A stretch of DNA of 64,000 bases, from contig NC_056523.1 of assembly GCF_019175285.1 (NCBI RefSeq), positions 205,180,377 through 205,244,376 of the forward strand. Reading direction: 5' to 3'. Source of the stretch: Sceloporus undulatus. Lineage: Eukaryota; Chordata; Lepidosauria; Squamata; Phrynosomatidae. The notes beneath the pieces were generated by a model that saw only the letters and a list, made by a program, of their open reading frames with translations, did not search any database and was not told the DNA's origin. Below are positions 11,205 through 21,971 of the stretch, piece after piece (position 1 is the first letter of the stretch; every line of letters starts with the position of its first letter). A program made the translations under genes and the position numbers.

Positions 11205-11439
11205 GGGCCCAAACAGACAGGCCAAAATAAAGTTGCTTTGGGTCACTTTGGAGGTATGCTGTTTAAATGATGCATGCATCCTAAGAGGCTGGAAGCCATG
11301 CCAAAGCCATGCTCCAGTCCTAAGGACTGGAACACAGCTTTTTCACAGCTTCTGGCCTCTTAAGATGTGTGTGTCATTTAAACAGCACACCTCCAATGTG
11401 ACCCAAAGCAGCTTTATTTTGGCCTGTCTGTTCAGGCCC
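11205..11439. mobile_element. Harbinger-like palindromic MITE with TAA target duplication
   Basis: It starts GGGCCCAAACAGACAGGCCA and ends GGCCTGTCTGTTCAGGCCC. TAA flanks both ends (11202-11204 and 11440-11442). The arms stay complementary far inward (GTTGCTTTGGGTCAC with GTGACCCAAAGCAGC). It is a different family from the 10725 element but shares the TIR style of the multi-hairpin elements. Confidence 0.85.
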
Positions 11440-11444
11440 TAAAT

Positions 11445-12250
11445 TTCCAAATTCTGCCGGTGAGAGTTGGGCAGTATGAGTACTTGTGATGGTCAAACTT
11501 CGTAGACCAGCACAGTCTCTCACTTAGAGTATTTGTCTAGCCCCCTCCCCCACTTCTCCCCCTCCTGACAGTGAGGGCTAAAAGCACTCTTGCTGTGCTT
11601 GCACAGAGAGAGCAGTAAGAAGCACACGTTTTCAGCCTCCCTTCCATATCACCCTCTGAACATCTAAATGGATCTGCATTTCATTGCCAATCACCACTTA
11701 CTCCCTTTGGACAGGGCCCAGTGCAATTTGGATTGGGAAAGGGAGAGGCAGAGGAACCCAGTTGCTGATTCCTTATTAAACCAGATGAGCTATCTGAGCT
11801 GCCCTGAGTAGTCTTTATAACAGCTGCTCCACTCCTCATGCCTCCCACTCCAGGGCTCCTATCTCATTTCCTATTTCCCCCCCCCCCCAAATTCCCAAGC
11901 GGGTGGTGAAAGAGGGGCCTTATCTTTATTAACACGTCTGTCCTAGAGAAATGTTTGTGGGATCAAAGCCATTAACCACATGTTAAACTGGATGAAAAGC
12001 TCTCTAGGTGAACGCCTGAGACTTAAAGCAATGAATGGGGCATCCATTTGCATTAAAAACAAAATCTGGTGTAAGCCATTAACGTTCTTGAGAATTCCAT
12101 TAACTCAGTGCCGAATTCCTCTCTCATGGGGAGCGCATCGCCTTCATTCTGTTCTATATACATAGCCAACATTATTGCACAGCAGGCATGGTAGGTGTTT
12201 TATACATAGATAACGATCAGGTTCTTAGACAATAATGTTAGGAAAGGTAG
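11445..12250. other. unique DNA with a possible conserved non-coding stretch
   Basis: A run of 12 C lies near 11877-11888. The part at 11935-12130 is repeat-free and rich in ATTAAC and CATTAA words. It could be a conserved element, but nothing proves it. Confidence 0.35.
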
Positions 12251-12254
12251 AGGG

Positions 12255-12558
12255 AAATAGTAAAAGCCTTCTTATACCTTGGACCAAACATTGATCAGAA
12301 TGGGGACTGCAGTCAAGAAATCAGAAGAAGACTAAGAATGGGGAGGGAAGCTATGAAAGAACCAGAAAAAGTCCTCAAGAGCAAAGACGTGCAACTAAGC
12401 ATGAAAGTTGGAATTGTACAAACAACTGTGTTCCTCATTATCATGTACCAATGTGAGAACTGGGCAATTAAGAAAATGGATAAAAAAGAAAATAAATTTA
12501 TTCAAGATGCGGTGCTGTAGAAGAGTGCTGAGGATACCATGGACAGCCAATCATCATC
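12255..12558 (+). mobile_element. RTE/Bov-B LINE fragment
   Basis: AATGGGGACTGCAGTCAAGA is followed by a region that in translation resembles the C-terminal Bov-B polymerase, with decayed versions of the motifs GREAM-x6-LKSKDVQLSMKV and CENWAIKKMDKK (the family usually has CESWTVKKA). It is broken at 12559 by a foldback element. There is at least one frameshift between the two overlapping frames at 12338-12520 and 12408-12749. Confidence 0.8.
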
Positions 12559-12781
12559 GATGTTTATCACACTATGCTCTTAAAGAGGTACTATTCCAGT
12601 GTAACTCCTCTAGCTGCCTCCTGTTGCATGCTGGGATTGGCAGTTTTAAGGAGGGGTATTTAGAATTCTCAGGCAGAGAAGTTCAGCTCCTTAAAACTGC
12701 CAATCCCAGCATGCAACAGGAGGCTGCTAGAAGAGTCACACTGGAATAGTAGCTCTTTAAGAGCATAGTGTGATAAACATC
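12559..12781. mobile_element. foldback MITE inserted in Bov-B
   Basis: Arms of about 95 bp (12559-12655 and 12685-12781) are almost perfect inverted copies, starting GATGTTTATCACACTATGCT and ending AGCATAGTGTGATAAACATC, around a loop of about 30 bp. The arms are much less decayed than the surrounding Bov-B piece, so it inserted later. The family is not recognised. Confidence 0.8.
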
Positions 12782-12784
12782 AAC

Positions 12785-13790
12785 AGCAACAACATCAGCA
12801 GTAAGGCCCAATATACAGTATTAAGAAAAATTGGCAAGGTAAAATGTTTAAATCCTATGTAGAGTCAATGTTTAGGAGAAAGAAAAAGCCAGTCTAAATA
12901 CTGTTTGTAAAAAGAAAGAAACAAAATAATTAAACATGGTTGTGGTTGGGTAGAGGGAACTGTGGGATTTTACAGTAGTTTTGGAGTGGAGACTGTTGTA
13001 AACTATTGTCTGTAAGCTAACATTTCAGTCCTGGGAAAATGGCCAGCCTTAGGATCTGGGCTACATACTTGACGTCCCTTCCAAATCTATGATTCCACCC
13101 CTTAATCTGGAGCACAAAACATTTGTTCAGTTGGCTGCTCATGAACTGCTCATGCACTGCTAACTTCCCTTCATTCTGGTGCAGCCAACCTCTGGATGTT
13201 TAGTCAACAGTGAAGAAGAAGAGCTGAAAACTGGAAAATGGTGCCTCTCCAAGTAAACTGCAACTGACTGAGAGCTGACAGGTGCCTGAGGAGATGAAGC
13301 ATAGCATCCCTATTGAGAGGGCTCTCTTGTTTTCAAATAGACAGTTGAGCAATCCTAGAGAAAATTATGTGAGGCCTAGTACCCTGGTCATCAACAGTGA
13401 CCTTCTCAGGCAATTTCGATGACAAACATCAAGCATGCTGTGTACTCGGGTTTCAGAGCCTTTCAAAACAATTCAAGAGATGTGTAAACTGCCAGAATGA
13501 AACCAGCTGGGTAATTCTGGAAGGCTGGAACTCTCCCACCCTGGATGCTATTCAACATTCCAGCAAGCTTCTGTGTGGAACAACAAAGAGAGCTAGTAGT
13601 GTCTCCGACACACAACAAGGAATGCACAAGAGACTTGATCTCTTGGCAGGAGGGTTATCAGAGGTTTTATTCAATATTCTCTTTTTATTCTGCTTGAGGT
13701 AAGCAATGAGGACATAGCTCAGTAGCTAAGCACATTCTTTACCATGATATAAGGATGGAAAGAATATTCAAATATATTTGAAAAATAGTA

Positions 13791-13826
<36 letters not shown>

Positions 13827-14485
13827 ACCACACATGTTTCTCAAATGCTGAAAAATCCCGATGAGAAGAATCATAGATGGCTGAGAGTCTTTGCAATTTG
13901 GGACTTATTTTGCCCAAAATTTGCACACAGTTGATTTGTCCAGAAAACAACATTTTCTGAAAGGAAAACATTTTCATTGCATTATTTACTATTTCTGCAC
14001 TCAGATATTATTTTCTACAGAGAAAATGCTGTGCTCTGTGCAGAAAAAGATGTTTTCGTCAGAAAAGAACCATGTGCAAAACAACAAGTCTTGCATTACA
14101 AATAGCCTTCAAAAACTGCATGGTTTTTGGAGACTTTTTCACCGCAGGATGAAAATGGCTGAAATTCCTTTTTGCTACATCTGAGAAGAAATTTAGTGAA
14201 GAATTACATCCATACCATGAAGGAAGTTGTATTTCCAGAGATAAGAATCTCGGAAAGTGGCTGATACACTGCTGGAGTTTGAATGAACACAAGGTAGCTT
14301 CATTTGTTCATACAGGAAGAAGGGTGTGTGCCATGAATTTAAACATCATCTTCATTATCTGTCCAGAGTTATTCAGTACCCATTGTAGCTGGCTCACAAG
14401 AAACTAGTTTAGGGGTTCCCCTAGTGGTAACTCATAACATTCATAACAGTGGGACTGTGAATCCACTCTGAGTATTAGTTCAGAT
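12785..14485. other. unique DNA with one microsatellite
   Basis: No gene was seen apart from chance frames. Between 13880 and 14080 the sequence has repeated AAAACATTTTC and AGAAAA words; a similar texture recurs near 30080, which may mean a very old unclassified repeat. Confidence 0.4.
13792..13826. repeat. (AAC)n microsatellite
   Basis: About 11 AAC units. No SINE body lies beside it, so it seems an independent microsatellite or an orphan SINE tail. Confidence 0.95.
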
Positions 14486-14820
14486 TTTAAAGGTGTTATC
14501 CAAGGAGTTGAGTCTATTAACCCTGGTGGTGCAGTGGTTAAATGTCTGTACTGCAGCCACTCACAGACCACAAGGTTGTAAGTTCAGTATCAGCCAGGGC
14601 TCACACTCAACTCAGGCTTACAATCTTCCAAGGTTGCTAAAATGAATACCCAGCTTGATGGGGTCAATTAGCTTACAGTTGTACACTGCTTAGAGTGGTA
14701 TGAAGCAGTATATAAATGAAGCTGCTATTGCGATTGCTATTGCTATCAAGGGGATAGAGATTAGTACCTTGGATAGCTGCTTTAATGTTGAGATCAAACC
14801 CTGAAGTGCATTATTATTTA
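14475..14820. mobile_element. unclassified foldback family, copy split by a SINE
   Basis: The left part (to 14517) reads AGATTTTAAAGGTGTTATCC and AAGGAGTTGAGTC. The right part (from 14757) reads TAGTACCTTGGATAGCTGCT and TTAATGTTGAGATC. Together they match the palindromic pattern of the five other copies in this window. A SINE lies exactly between them. Confidence 0.65.
14518..14756 (+). mobile_element. tRNA-derived SINE with (CTATTG)n tail
   Basis: ACCCTGGTGGTGCAGTGGTT is a tRNA-like A-box region, and GGTTGTAAGTTCAGTATC lies where the B box should be. The 3' part has GCTTAGAGTGGTATGAAGCA and ends in CTATTG-like repeats. Flanks CTATTAA and CTATCAA may be the target duplication. It differs from the other SINE families here in having no Bov-B-like tail. 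Confidence 0.75.
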
Positions 14821-15065
14821 TTTATCCAGCCAACTGGCACGGAATTCGCCAGCCACCACTGGCTATATCAGCAAAATGTTTCTTCTTTATAGGTCTCTTT
14901 CTTTACACACCAAAATGCATTTAGCCAGCTAGGAAATCATTCATTCATTCCTCAACTTACATAGACTACATTGTCTACTTAGTAACTAAGCTGTGGCCCA
15001 ACCTGACAAACCTACTACTTACTCTGATGTGGCTAATTCTAGCCATGGACTATAAAGCTCTATAT

Positions 15066-15300
15066 CTGTGGTGGTAAACCTATGGCACGGGTGCCCTCTC
15101 TGGCCTTTAGCTCTCTCCAGGGAAGTCCTGAACCCAGAAATCCCACCCCTGGAAGGCAAAAGTCCTGCCCCAGAAGGTGGAAGTCCCACCCACAGAAATC
15201 CCATCCTCTCCGGATGTCCTGCCCCCAGCATTGAGTAACACCCAGTGCAGGAAAGACTTTGAGCTTGGGCATACAGTCTCTAAAAGGTTCATCATCACTG
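15066..15300 (+). mobile_element. hAT MITE with 8-bp target duplication
   Basis: The left end is CTGTGGTGGTAAACCTATGG. The right end, in reverse complement, is CAGTGATGATGAACCTTTTA. Flanking 8-mers CTCTATAT (15058-15065) and ACCTATAT (15301-15308) match at six of eight positions. The 235-bp body is C-rich with several diverged CCCACCCCAGAA-like units. The three overlapping minus frames here are by-products. Confidence 0.85.
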
Positions 15301-15309
15301 ACCTATATG

Positions 15310-16045
15310 GCTCAGGCTTAGACTATTTGAATGATGATATCTCCTCATATGAACCTGGCAGAGCTTTAAGATCATCAAGGAAAGCTTTCTCTTAGTTCTT
15401 CCACCATCATAGGCTTGCTTGTTTGGCGCACAAGAGAGAACCTTCTCAGTGGTTGCTCCCACTCTCTGGAACTAGTGTGAGGGGGCTGGAAAAGTCATCC
15501 TTCTTGAACTCCAGTTGGTTGCAGAACAGACCTCCATCTCTCAGACTGGCTTCTGGTTGTTAAGGTGGGCTGTGACTATGTAGGGTTAGTGAATATGGAG
15601 CAGTTCCCAGGATGAGTGCCACAACCCCCAAAACCCTGCTTTATTCTATGACCAATACCACTTTTGATGAACTCAGAAGCATGGAGCAGAACTTCAGAAG
15701 ATCACAAATAACTGAAGATGTGAAAGTGCTTCTTTTGGAAGAAGGCATTATTTGTTTATGTTAACCATGGTGAAGTGGAACTAACTTTTTTTTTTATGAA
15801 CTGATTTATGTGTATTGCTAAATAAGATTATCTTGAAATAAAGAGGGGGAAAATCAGTGGAATGGCAGCCAGCTTAATGGCACAGTGCAGGCATGGGAGA
15901 TACGCAAAGAATAACAAGAAGGGACAGGAAGGGGGGGGGAACATATAGGTATACCTCATTTTACTCCCCCCTGCCACCCATCATGCTAGTTCTCTGGAAG
16001 AGAATGACTGAACAAGGCTAATTTCATCAGACAGTCTGATCTAAG
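15310..16045. other. unique DNA
   Basis: No gene or known repeat. The end of an exon-like frame at 15177-15395 has no support. Confidence 0.45.
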
Positions 16046-16046
16046 T

Positions 16047-16172
16047 CAGGGGTAAAGAACACAGGGGCCTCCAGATATTTTTGGACTGCAGCACCCTCCT
16101 CTTTGGCCAATGTAGCTAAAGCTGACAGGAGCTGTAGTCAAACAACCTCTGGAGGACCACATGTTTGTCAAC
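16047..16172 (+). mobile_element. hAT MITE, foldback type
   Basis: It starts CAGGGGTAAAGAACACAGGG. The inner arm TGGACTGCAGC pairs loosely with GCTGTAGTCAAACAACC. This is a diverged copy of the common reptile CAGGGGT MITE. Confidence 0.65.
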
Positions 16173-16179
16173 CAACATC

Positions 16180-17190
16180 TTTGCCATGATCTGACCCAGA
16201 GCAACGAGAAAAAGGAAATGTTTAAGCAAAACTAATCTAATTTGAAGTTCCTTAACTACCGGTAATAAGCAGAACAAAATGTATGAAAATGCACTTCTCC
16301 AAATTTTGCTATGCAGTTCTTAGCTCAAAAATTTTGCCAACAAATTATGTTGAACTTTGCTAAGGAAATTGCATATAGAATATGCATACTAGGGGAAATA
16401 GCATATAAAATGCTTCTGCTAGGCAGAAATGAGAACTGTGGAAATTTTTAAAAATGCAATTCTGGTGTATCTTTCTTTTTTAAAAAATGCAGATTGATAC
16501 AAAAATTAAGACTAATTAATGGACTAATGACTGACTATGTGCAAAACTGACATAGACCAAAATAAATGATTCATCCATTCTCCAATGATCAATGGATGTA
16601 ACTTCATGGAAGCAAACAGAGCTGTGCCAATTTATCTGCAAATTCCAATTTTGTTTCATTCCAAAAATCCATTTAACTGCATAAAAGGCAAATGAAACGT
16701 CGGTCACAAAGTTTCCATACACTATGCATCTCAGAAGAAACTGTGTTAGATATTTCCTTCCTGAGCATTATATACATTCAAACTAAAAAAAGGAAAAGGA
16801 CAGTGATGAATTTCCTAATAATTCTTTAATTCAGTCTGTTGGCTTTATGTTGAGCAGTTGAGTCACCGATGTTCCAGTATCCAGCCACAATGGAATCGCC
16901 TACCTTTAGAAACCAAAGAAAAGCTAACCTGTGCATTAATGTACTGAAGGAGTATTTGATCTCACCAGAAGCTGGCAATTTCTAAAAGTTGCCCAGGCAT
17001 GCACAGGCACAGTCATGGCCAAGATCCAATAGTTAACAAAGATCACAGTGTGCTTTACTTTGAGGCACTTCTCTGTAATTTACTATGGTTGCCATGGCGA
17101 AATGAGCATGACAACCTGGGTTAGAAGGAGAAGCACACAATCAGGTTTACAGTTCTGGAAAGTGTAATTATTTAGATCAGTATGGAATAC
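16180..17190. other. unique AT-rich DNA
   Basis: No gene or repeat was recognised; poly-A-like and ATTTTGC-rich words suggest very old repeat remains. Confidence 0.4.
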
Positions 17191-17192
17191 AG

Positions 17193-17402
17193 CCTGATCC
17201 TCATATCCACAAGATCAATAACCATGGTTTCACTTATCCACTTCCAGAAAAAAAGGTCTCTCTACATATCTGGAGGTCTTCTAGCACAATTGTATGGTCA
17301 ACATCCAACAGAAATATAGTGTTCACCATTATCCATGGTTCTTGCAATCTGCATTAAGCATCTGGGAATCTACCCCTGTGAATATGTGGGCCTGAATATT
17401 GC
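17193..17402 (+). mobile_element. Tc/mariner-like MITE, diverged copy
   Basis: It shares the order of words of the better element at 18082-18440: a start like CTGATCCTCATATCCACAAG, then CTCTCTACATATCTGGAGGT and TATGGTCAACATCCAACAGA. Its ends are decayed. Confidence 0.6.
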
Positions 17403-17424
17403 AAGGATGGCTAATGGCACCTAA

Positions 17425-17560
17425 AAGAGTTATCCAAGGTGCTGAACCTATTTGGGGAATAGTACTCAGCACGTTTAGATAATGCCTTTAAAGTTAAGAT
17501 GAAAACCTGAAGTGGATTTGTTGCCCCCCTGACAAGTGCCTTCTTGTGAACTCAGGTTGC
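17425..17560. mobile_element. unclassified foldback family, copy
   Basis: GTTATCCAAGGTGCTGAACC is followed by ATTTGGGGAATAGTACTCAG, GATAATGCCTTTAAAGTTAA and CCTGAAGTGGA. It matches the repeats at 14475, 48195, 51925 and 55045. Confidence 0.65.
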
Positions 17561-17564
17561 TGAA

Positions 17565-18078
17565 CCACAACCTGGAAAAATATTGTTGTTGATGTTTTTG
17601 CTATTGCTATTATTAGTAGTACAGTTACCAGAACTTTTCTTCCCTGACCGTTTTGGCTGGAGATTCTGAGAACTGTATTTCCATAAATTAAAATTAACTT
17701 TTAAATTAACTTTCTAAAGCTCTAAGTCAAACATATGATGTTGCCTTGTCTCTCTGACTGGCAACAACTCTTCAAGATCTCAGGCAGAAGTCCTTCCCAG
17801 CTCTAAGATTCTTTAAACTGGGTGAGTCAAAGCTTCTATCTGATATCTTCTGCATTACTGAGATATGGTTCTCCTGCCAGGTAAGAGAAGAAAAGGGATA
17901 TTTTCATGACTGATAATACAAATGTTTTCTAGTTCCCCTCATGCCAATCTTACTAAGGCAAATGGAGAAAGAACCAGAGATAGGAAAGTTAGTAGAAAAT
18001 GGGTAACATATTTAGTTAATTGTTAGGAAACTACACGAATCTAAGTCATTGCATTAACATTGGAAGGGGAAATTTTAA
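17565..18078. other. unique DNA
   Basis: No gene or recognisable element; a loose GTTGTTGATG tract occurs near 17586. Confidence 0.4.
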
Positions 18079-18081
18079 TTA

Positions 18082-18440
18082 CACTTGTCCCTCCATATTT
18101 GCTAGGGTTAGGGGCACAAGACCCTCATAAATATGGAAAAAACACAAATAAGAAAAACACTATGTTTTTACCCGAGATGACACCTCTCTACGAATCTCTA
18201 GTCCTCCAGTGCAACTCTATGGTCAACATCCGACAGACACTGACCATAGAACTGCACTGGGGGAGCTACAAATGCCTAGTAGAGTATTCTCTCTAGCAAT
18301 CTCTAGGTCCTTCAGTGCAACTTTTAGTTGACCATAGAGTTGCACTGGAGGACCTAGATATTCTCGAGAGAACATATTAATCAAATCCGTGAATAATTAA
18401 ATCTTCAAATATCAAAGCCGCAAATATGGAGGGATGAGCG
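18082..18440. mobile_element. Tc/mariner-like (Tigger-type) MITE with TA target site
   Basis: The left end is CACTTGTCCCTCCATATTTG and the right end is AAATATGGAGGGATGAGCG. TA dinucleotides flank both (18080-18081 and 18441-18442). The inside holds two inverted copies of a CTAGGTCCTCCAGTGCAACT-like segment around 18195-18345. At 359 bp it has no coding capacity, so it must have been moved by a transposase from elsewhere. Confidence 0.85.
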
Positions 18441-18444
18441 TATT

Positions 18445-18775
18445 AAGTTTATGTTAAATTGTCATTTAAATGAAAATAACATCCTACATTTACTAAAATG
18501 AAGGTGAAAAATGCCACCTAGGATTTTACTTCCCTCCCATTCACTGTCCATGTTTCCAGCTTTGGAGAGCATGAAATAGATGCATGAATTTTTGAAAATA
18601 CAATTTCTCATACACCCCATTAAAATCCTTTGTTATGATTTACACTTTCTTCTCTCTTATGATCTCATTTCCTTCCCCTCTTGCTTTCTGAAGTCTTCTA
18701 GATTTTATAAAGATATATCTGGTTTCAGTAATGTGGATCCCTTAGTGAGGGGAAGGAACGAGGGAGGATCAGTTA
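18445..18775. other. unique DNA
   Basis: No supported feature. The 129-codon frame at 18580-18969 starts in unique DNA and runs into a SINE, so it is not a gene. Confidence 0.45.
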
Positions 18776-18779
18776 TTGA

Positions 18780-18925
18780 GATTTGTTGTTTGTTGTTTTG
18801 TGCCTTCAAGTCATTTCTGACTTATGATGATCCTATGGTGAACCTAGCACAGGATTTGCTGATGTTGAGAGAGTGTGACTTGTCCAAGGTCACAGAGGAG
18901 CAGAGCAGACAGAGGCTTTATTTGC
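18780..18925 (-). mobile_element. tRNA-derived SINE with Bov-B-like tail, fragment
   Basis: In reverse: TTGTTTTGTGCCTTCAAGTC, GACTTATGATGATCCTATGG and GTGACTTGTCCAAGGTCACA. The tail and middle are present; the tRNA head is missing. Confidence 0.75.
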
Positions 18926-18929
18926 ATAC

Positions 18930-19250
18930 TATATTAATTTTATCACTATTAGCAATTTACATAGTGTAATAGTAAAGTATACTCTATCCACCTTTGCCAA
19001 CCACAGACAACATTCCACGGTTCAAAGTGTAATCAGACAATTATTTTCAAAGACCAACAACAGTAACAAACCATAATGAATATAGAAAGAAACTCCACCA
19101 TGATAGCTTCCAAAACATTATATGGTTCAATGATGAACTATGTTTGGAATTTTCATGTGACATATAAGGATGGGTGCCTTGTAATTTCAAAAGTGTCTTC
19201 AATTATTTTTACTCTGGTAAGGCAAAGCTTGAGTGCCAATTTTTCTAACA
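18930..19250. other. unique DNA
   Basis: AT-rich, no feature recognised. Confidence 0.4.
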
Positions 19251-19252
19251 AT

Positions 19253-19608
19253 GGAGTTTATTACACGGCACTTGTAGAACGGGACTGGAGCAGAACAAAA
19301 GGGGGAGGGAAGGGAATGGAACGGGAAAAGAATGCATATTATCACATGGGAGAATGCCGCCAATGCCACCAAGTCCCCAATCCATGCCCCATCCATCCCA
19401 CAGCAGCTGATTTTCAAGAACAATTCTGAACAGTTCTTGAAAATCAGCTGCTGTGGGACGGATGGGGAACGGATTGGGGACTTCTGGCAGCATCAGCAGC
19501 GTTCTCCTTTGTGGGAATATGTGTTCTTTCCCCATTTCCTTCCCTTCTCTTCCCGCCCCCTTTCGTTCCGCTCCAGTCCCGTTCTACAAGCCCCATGCGA
19601 TAAACTCC
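19253..19608. mobile_element. 356-bp long-arm foldback element
   Basis: Two arms of about 175 bp fold back on each other with a loop of a few bases near 19430. Matching outer words are GGAGTTTATTACACGGCACT on the left and the reverse complement of ATGCGATAAACTCC on the right. Matching inner words are CAGCTGATTTTCAAGAAC and GTTCTTGAAAATCAGCTG. The arms carry CpG-rich blocks (GTAGAACGGGACTGGAGC). It has no coding potential; five overlapping frames on both strands come from the symmetry. The family is not known to me. Confidence 0.85.
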
Positions 19609-19611
19609 AAA

Positions 19612-20225
19612 GTGAGAGTCCAACCTCTGTCTAACCAGGGGTGAATGGCTAAACTTTGTTAGATGTTGTTAGATTCCAGCTTCCATGAGAATTAACCAAT
19701 GTTTCCATTTATAAAGGATGACAGGAGTTATGACACTCAATAACATCTGGAAACCTACATGTTACCCAACCCTGTGCTAAAACAAAAGGATTTTTCAATG
19801 CAATCCTATGAATGTCTGCTCAAATAGAAGCACTGCATTCTATGAGATTTCCCCCTAGGAAAGGCATCATCGGCCTGCAGCCTTACTGAGCCTTTAAAAA
19901 TACATAAATATAAGGTGGGATGGAACAAAAGCCAAGTTAAATTTTTAAAATGTGGTCATGGGCCAGCCAGGTTTCATCACTCAATCCAGTAATTTTGGTG
20001 GGGGAGATAGGCTCAAACATGGAATACAAGCATAAATTACAGCCACCATTCCATGTGTAATAATGCACTAGATCATGCAAACTAAGCCTTTTGCATGGGA
20101 AAGCCCATTTTGTTATGGTGCATGTTACAAGAACATAGAAACAACAGCAGAAACTTTACTGGCTCAGGTCCAAAGTCCATCTAGTTTAGTTCTATACTTC
20201 TTCCCCCAAGCCAAGCAGATGCCTT
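19612..20225. other. unique DNA
   Basis: Contains one L2-tail-like scrap near 19895-19925 (ATACATAAATATAAGGTGGG); otherwise nothing recognised. Confidence 0.4.
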
Positions 20226-20229
20226 AGGC

Positions 20230-20343
20230 TAGTGATTCCCAAATTGTGGTCCTTCAGATGTTTTGAACTTCAATTCCCAACAAATAAGAATTCTGGGAGC
20301 TGTACTGCAAAACATCTGGAGAATCAAAGTTTGGGAACCATTG
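20230..20343. mobile_element. hAT foldback MITE
   Basis: The left arm TAGTGATTCCCAAATTGTGG pairs with the right arm AAAGTTTGGGAACCATTG, and TTCAGATGTTTTG pairs with CAAAACATCTGGA. The flanks CCTTAGGC and CCTTAAGG are a likely 8-bp target duplication. Confidence 0.8.
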
Positions 20344-20349
20344 CCTTAA

Positions 20350-21095
20350 GGTGTTCCACAAGTAGCAGCTGAAGGCAAATGGTATCTTTTACCATTTCTC
20401 TCTGCCCATTGCTATTCTGTCTTGTAACATAAATAGACCCCAGTCCAACTTCCCTCAGTGTAGCAGAAATACCTGCAGGTGGACCTAAGCTATGTTGATC
20501 TATATGCTTCCCCCTGACTTACTGTAAAGGCCTTGAATGCCATCCTGTATTGGCTGCTTCTCAGCAAGCTGTCAAGATGAGAGATGCATCTGCCTACTGC
20601 CCCATAGCCAGATACACAATGATTAAAGAAGTGGGGAGACATCTGGAGGACCTCCACAGATCTCAATACTGATGTCATCATTTTGTGTCTGGCTATGATG
20701 ACACAGCCAGACACTTCTCCAATCCTGTCTTCTCCCATAAAACACAGAATGGCCATATGGAGCAGCTTTAAGAGTTTTACAGTAAGTAGTACCTCCTCCC
20801 ACTTACTTTTGGACTTTTAAGAGAAAGGGGTGGGGGGAATATTAATCCCTGTAGTGCCTGAAAAACAACATCCACTCACATAAGGGACACTTGTGTTTGC
20901 ATACAACTGTAAGAGAATTCCAGCTTAAGTCATACAAAGCTTCTCCATGCCAGTTCACTATCCGAATCTCAAACAAACTTTCAGCTTTCAAGGTCACCTT
21001 CATCCAACGTTGAAATCCTTCCATTTAAACTCAGCAGTATATGTACAGCCAACAATACAACACCAGATTTGGATGGGAGCAAGTGTTCTCCCTTG
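20350..21095. other. unique DNA
   Basis: No gene or repeat was recognised. Minus-strand open frames of 60-88 codons have no domain. Confidence 0.4.
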
Positions 21096-21098
21096 ACA

Positions 21099-21139
21099 CA
21101 GAGAGAGACAGAGAGAGAGAGAAAGAGAGAGAGAGAGAG
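21099..21139. repeat. (GA)n microsatellite
   Basis: GA repeats with a few interruptions. Confidence 0.95.
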
Positions 21140-21174
21140 TGAAAAGAAAAAAAATGCATCATGTTCTCAAACAA

Positions 21175-21425
21175 TAGCCTGGGTGCATTAATGAACTGCA
21201 AGTGTGAAATGCCTATTCAGGCCCCTTTCAGCTTGTGCCACTAATTACTCTAATTAGTCCCCCGTGAAACAAACTATTAGAAAAGCCATTGTTAATTTGT
21301 TCCAAAGCAAATGATTATCTAAAATTTACACAGTAGGGAAGTTCTTAATTAGACTGTCATCAGCTGGGACTCTTAAGTGCCCCTTGGCAGCGGGGGACTA
21401 ATTAATTACTTGTGCTGCCACACTG
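21175..21425. promoter_or_regulatory. candidate conserved non-coding element rich in homeodomain sites
   Basis: This repeat-free, frame-free stretch carries several TAATTA or TAATTAG words (for example CTAATTACTCTAATTAGTCC, TTCTTAATTAGACTG, GACTAATTAATTACTTG) and AGCAAATGATTATC. Such clusters are common in vertebrate enhancers. No conservation data are available here, so this rests on texture only. If it is an enhancer, TMEM215 or a gene further off could be the target. Confidence 0.35.
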
Positions 21426-21748
21426 CAGAATTTTGGTTGGGATGCACAGCATTCCTTCTCTAGCTCCCCCCCCTCCCTTCAAAAGAAGAAGGCTTTAAAG
21501 ATATTGCAAGACAATGAATTCCGCTCATGCAGTCTCTGTAGATTAGCTTTCCAATACTATGTAGCCTTGGAAAGCAAGAATCTCACGGTGCATTTTACCA
21601 GGCAACCAAGATTTCCTGATGAACTGCTGGAACATAAATGTTGAATCCATATTAGAAGCATTGTGGAGAAGGGACCCAAGAACATTCCAGCAAGTTGGAT
21701 ACTGAGGGGTGAGGAAACACCAAACCCATGTGGAAAAAGCAGAACATT

Positions 21749-21890
21749 GGCTTCTGCCACACTGCAGAATCAAAATAGTTTGACATCACTTTAAGTTTCA
21801 CCCCTCAGTGCTATAGAACTCAGAGATGTGTAGTTTGGAAGGGCACAAGAGCGTTCTGAGAGGGAAGGCTAAATATCTCACAAAACTATA
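21749..21890 (+). mobile_element. Harbinger-like foldback MITE, copy 3, cut at a purine tract
   Basis: The left half of the family is present (TTCTGCCACACTGCAGAATC, AGTTTGACATCACTTTAAG, AGGCTAAATATCTCACAAAA). The right half is replaced by a pure purine run. Confidence 0.75.
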
Positions 21891-21969
21891 GGGGAGGGGG
21901 TGGGGGAAGAAGAAAAGAAGAACGGAGGACGAGGGAGGAGAGAAAGGAGAAAAAAAAGAGGAGGAGGAA
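21891..21969 (+). repeat. polypurine tract
   Basis: About 80 bases with almost only A and G. Such tracts can form triplex DNA and are prone to length change. Confidence 0.9.
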
Positions 21970-21971
21970 TA

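Noticed and set aside
13768-13977. Minus frame with a valine run
   Set aside because: The valines are the (AAC)n repeat in reverse.
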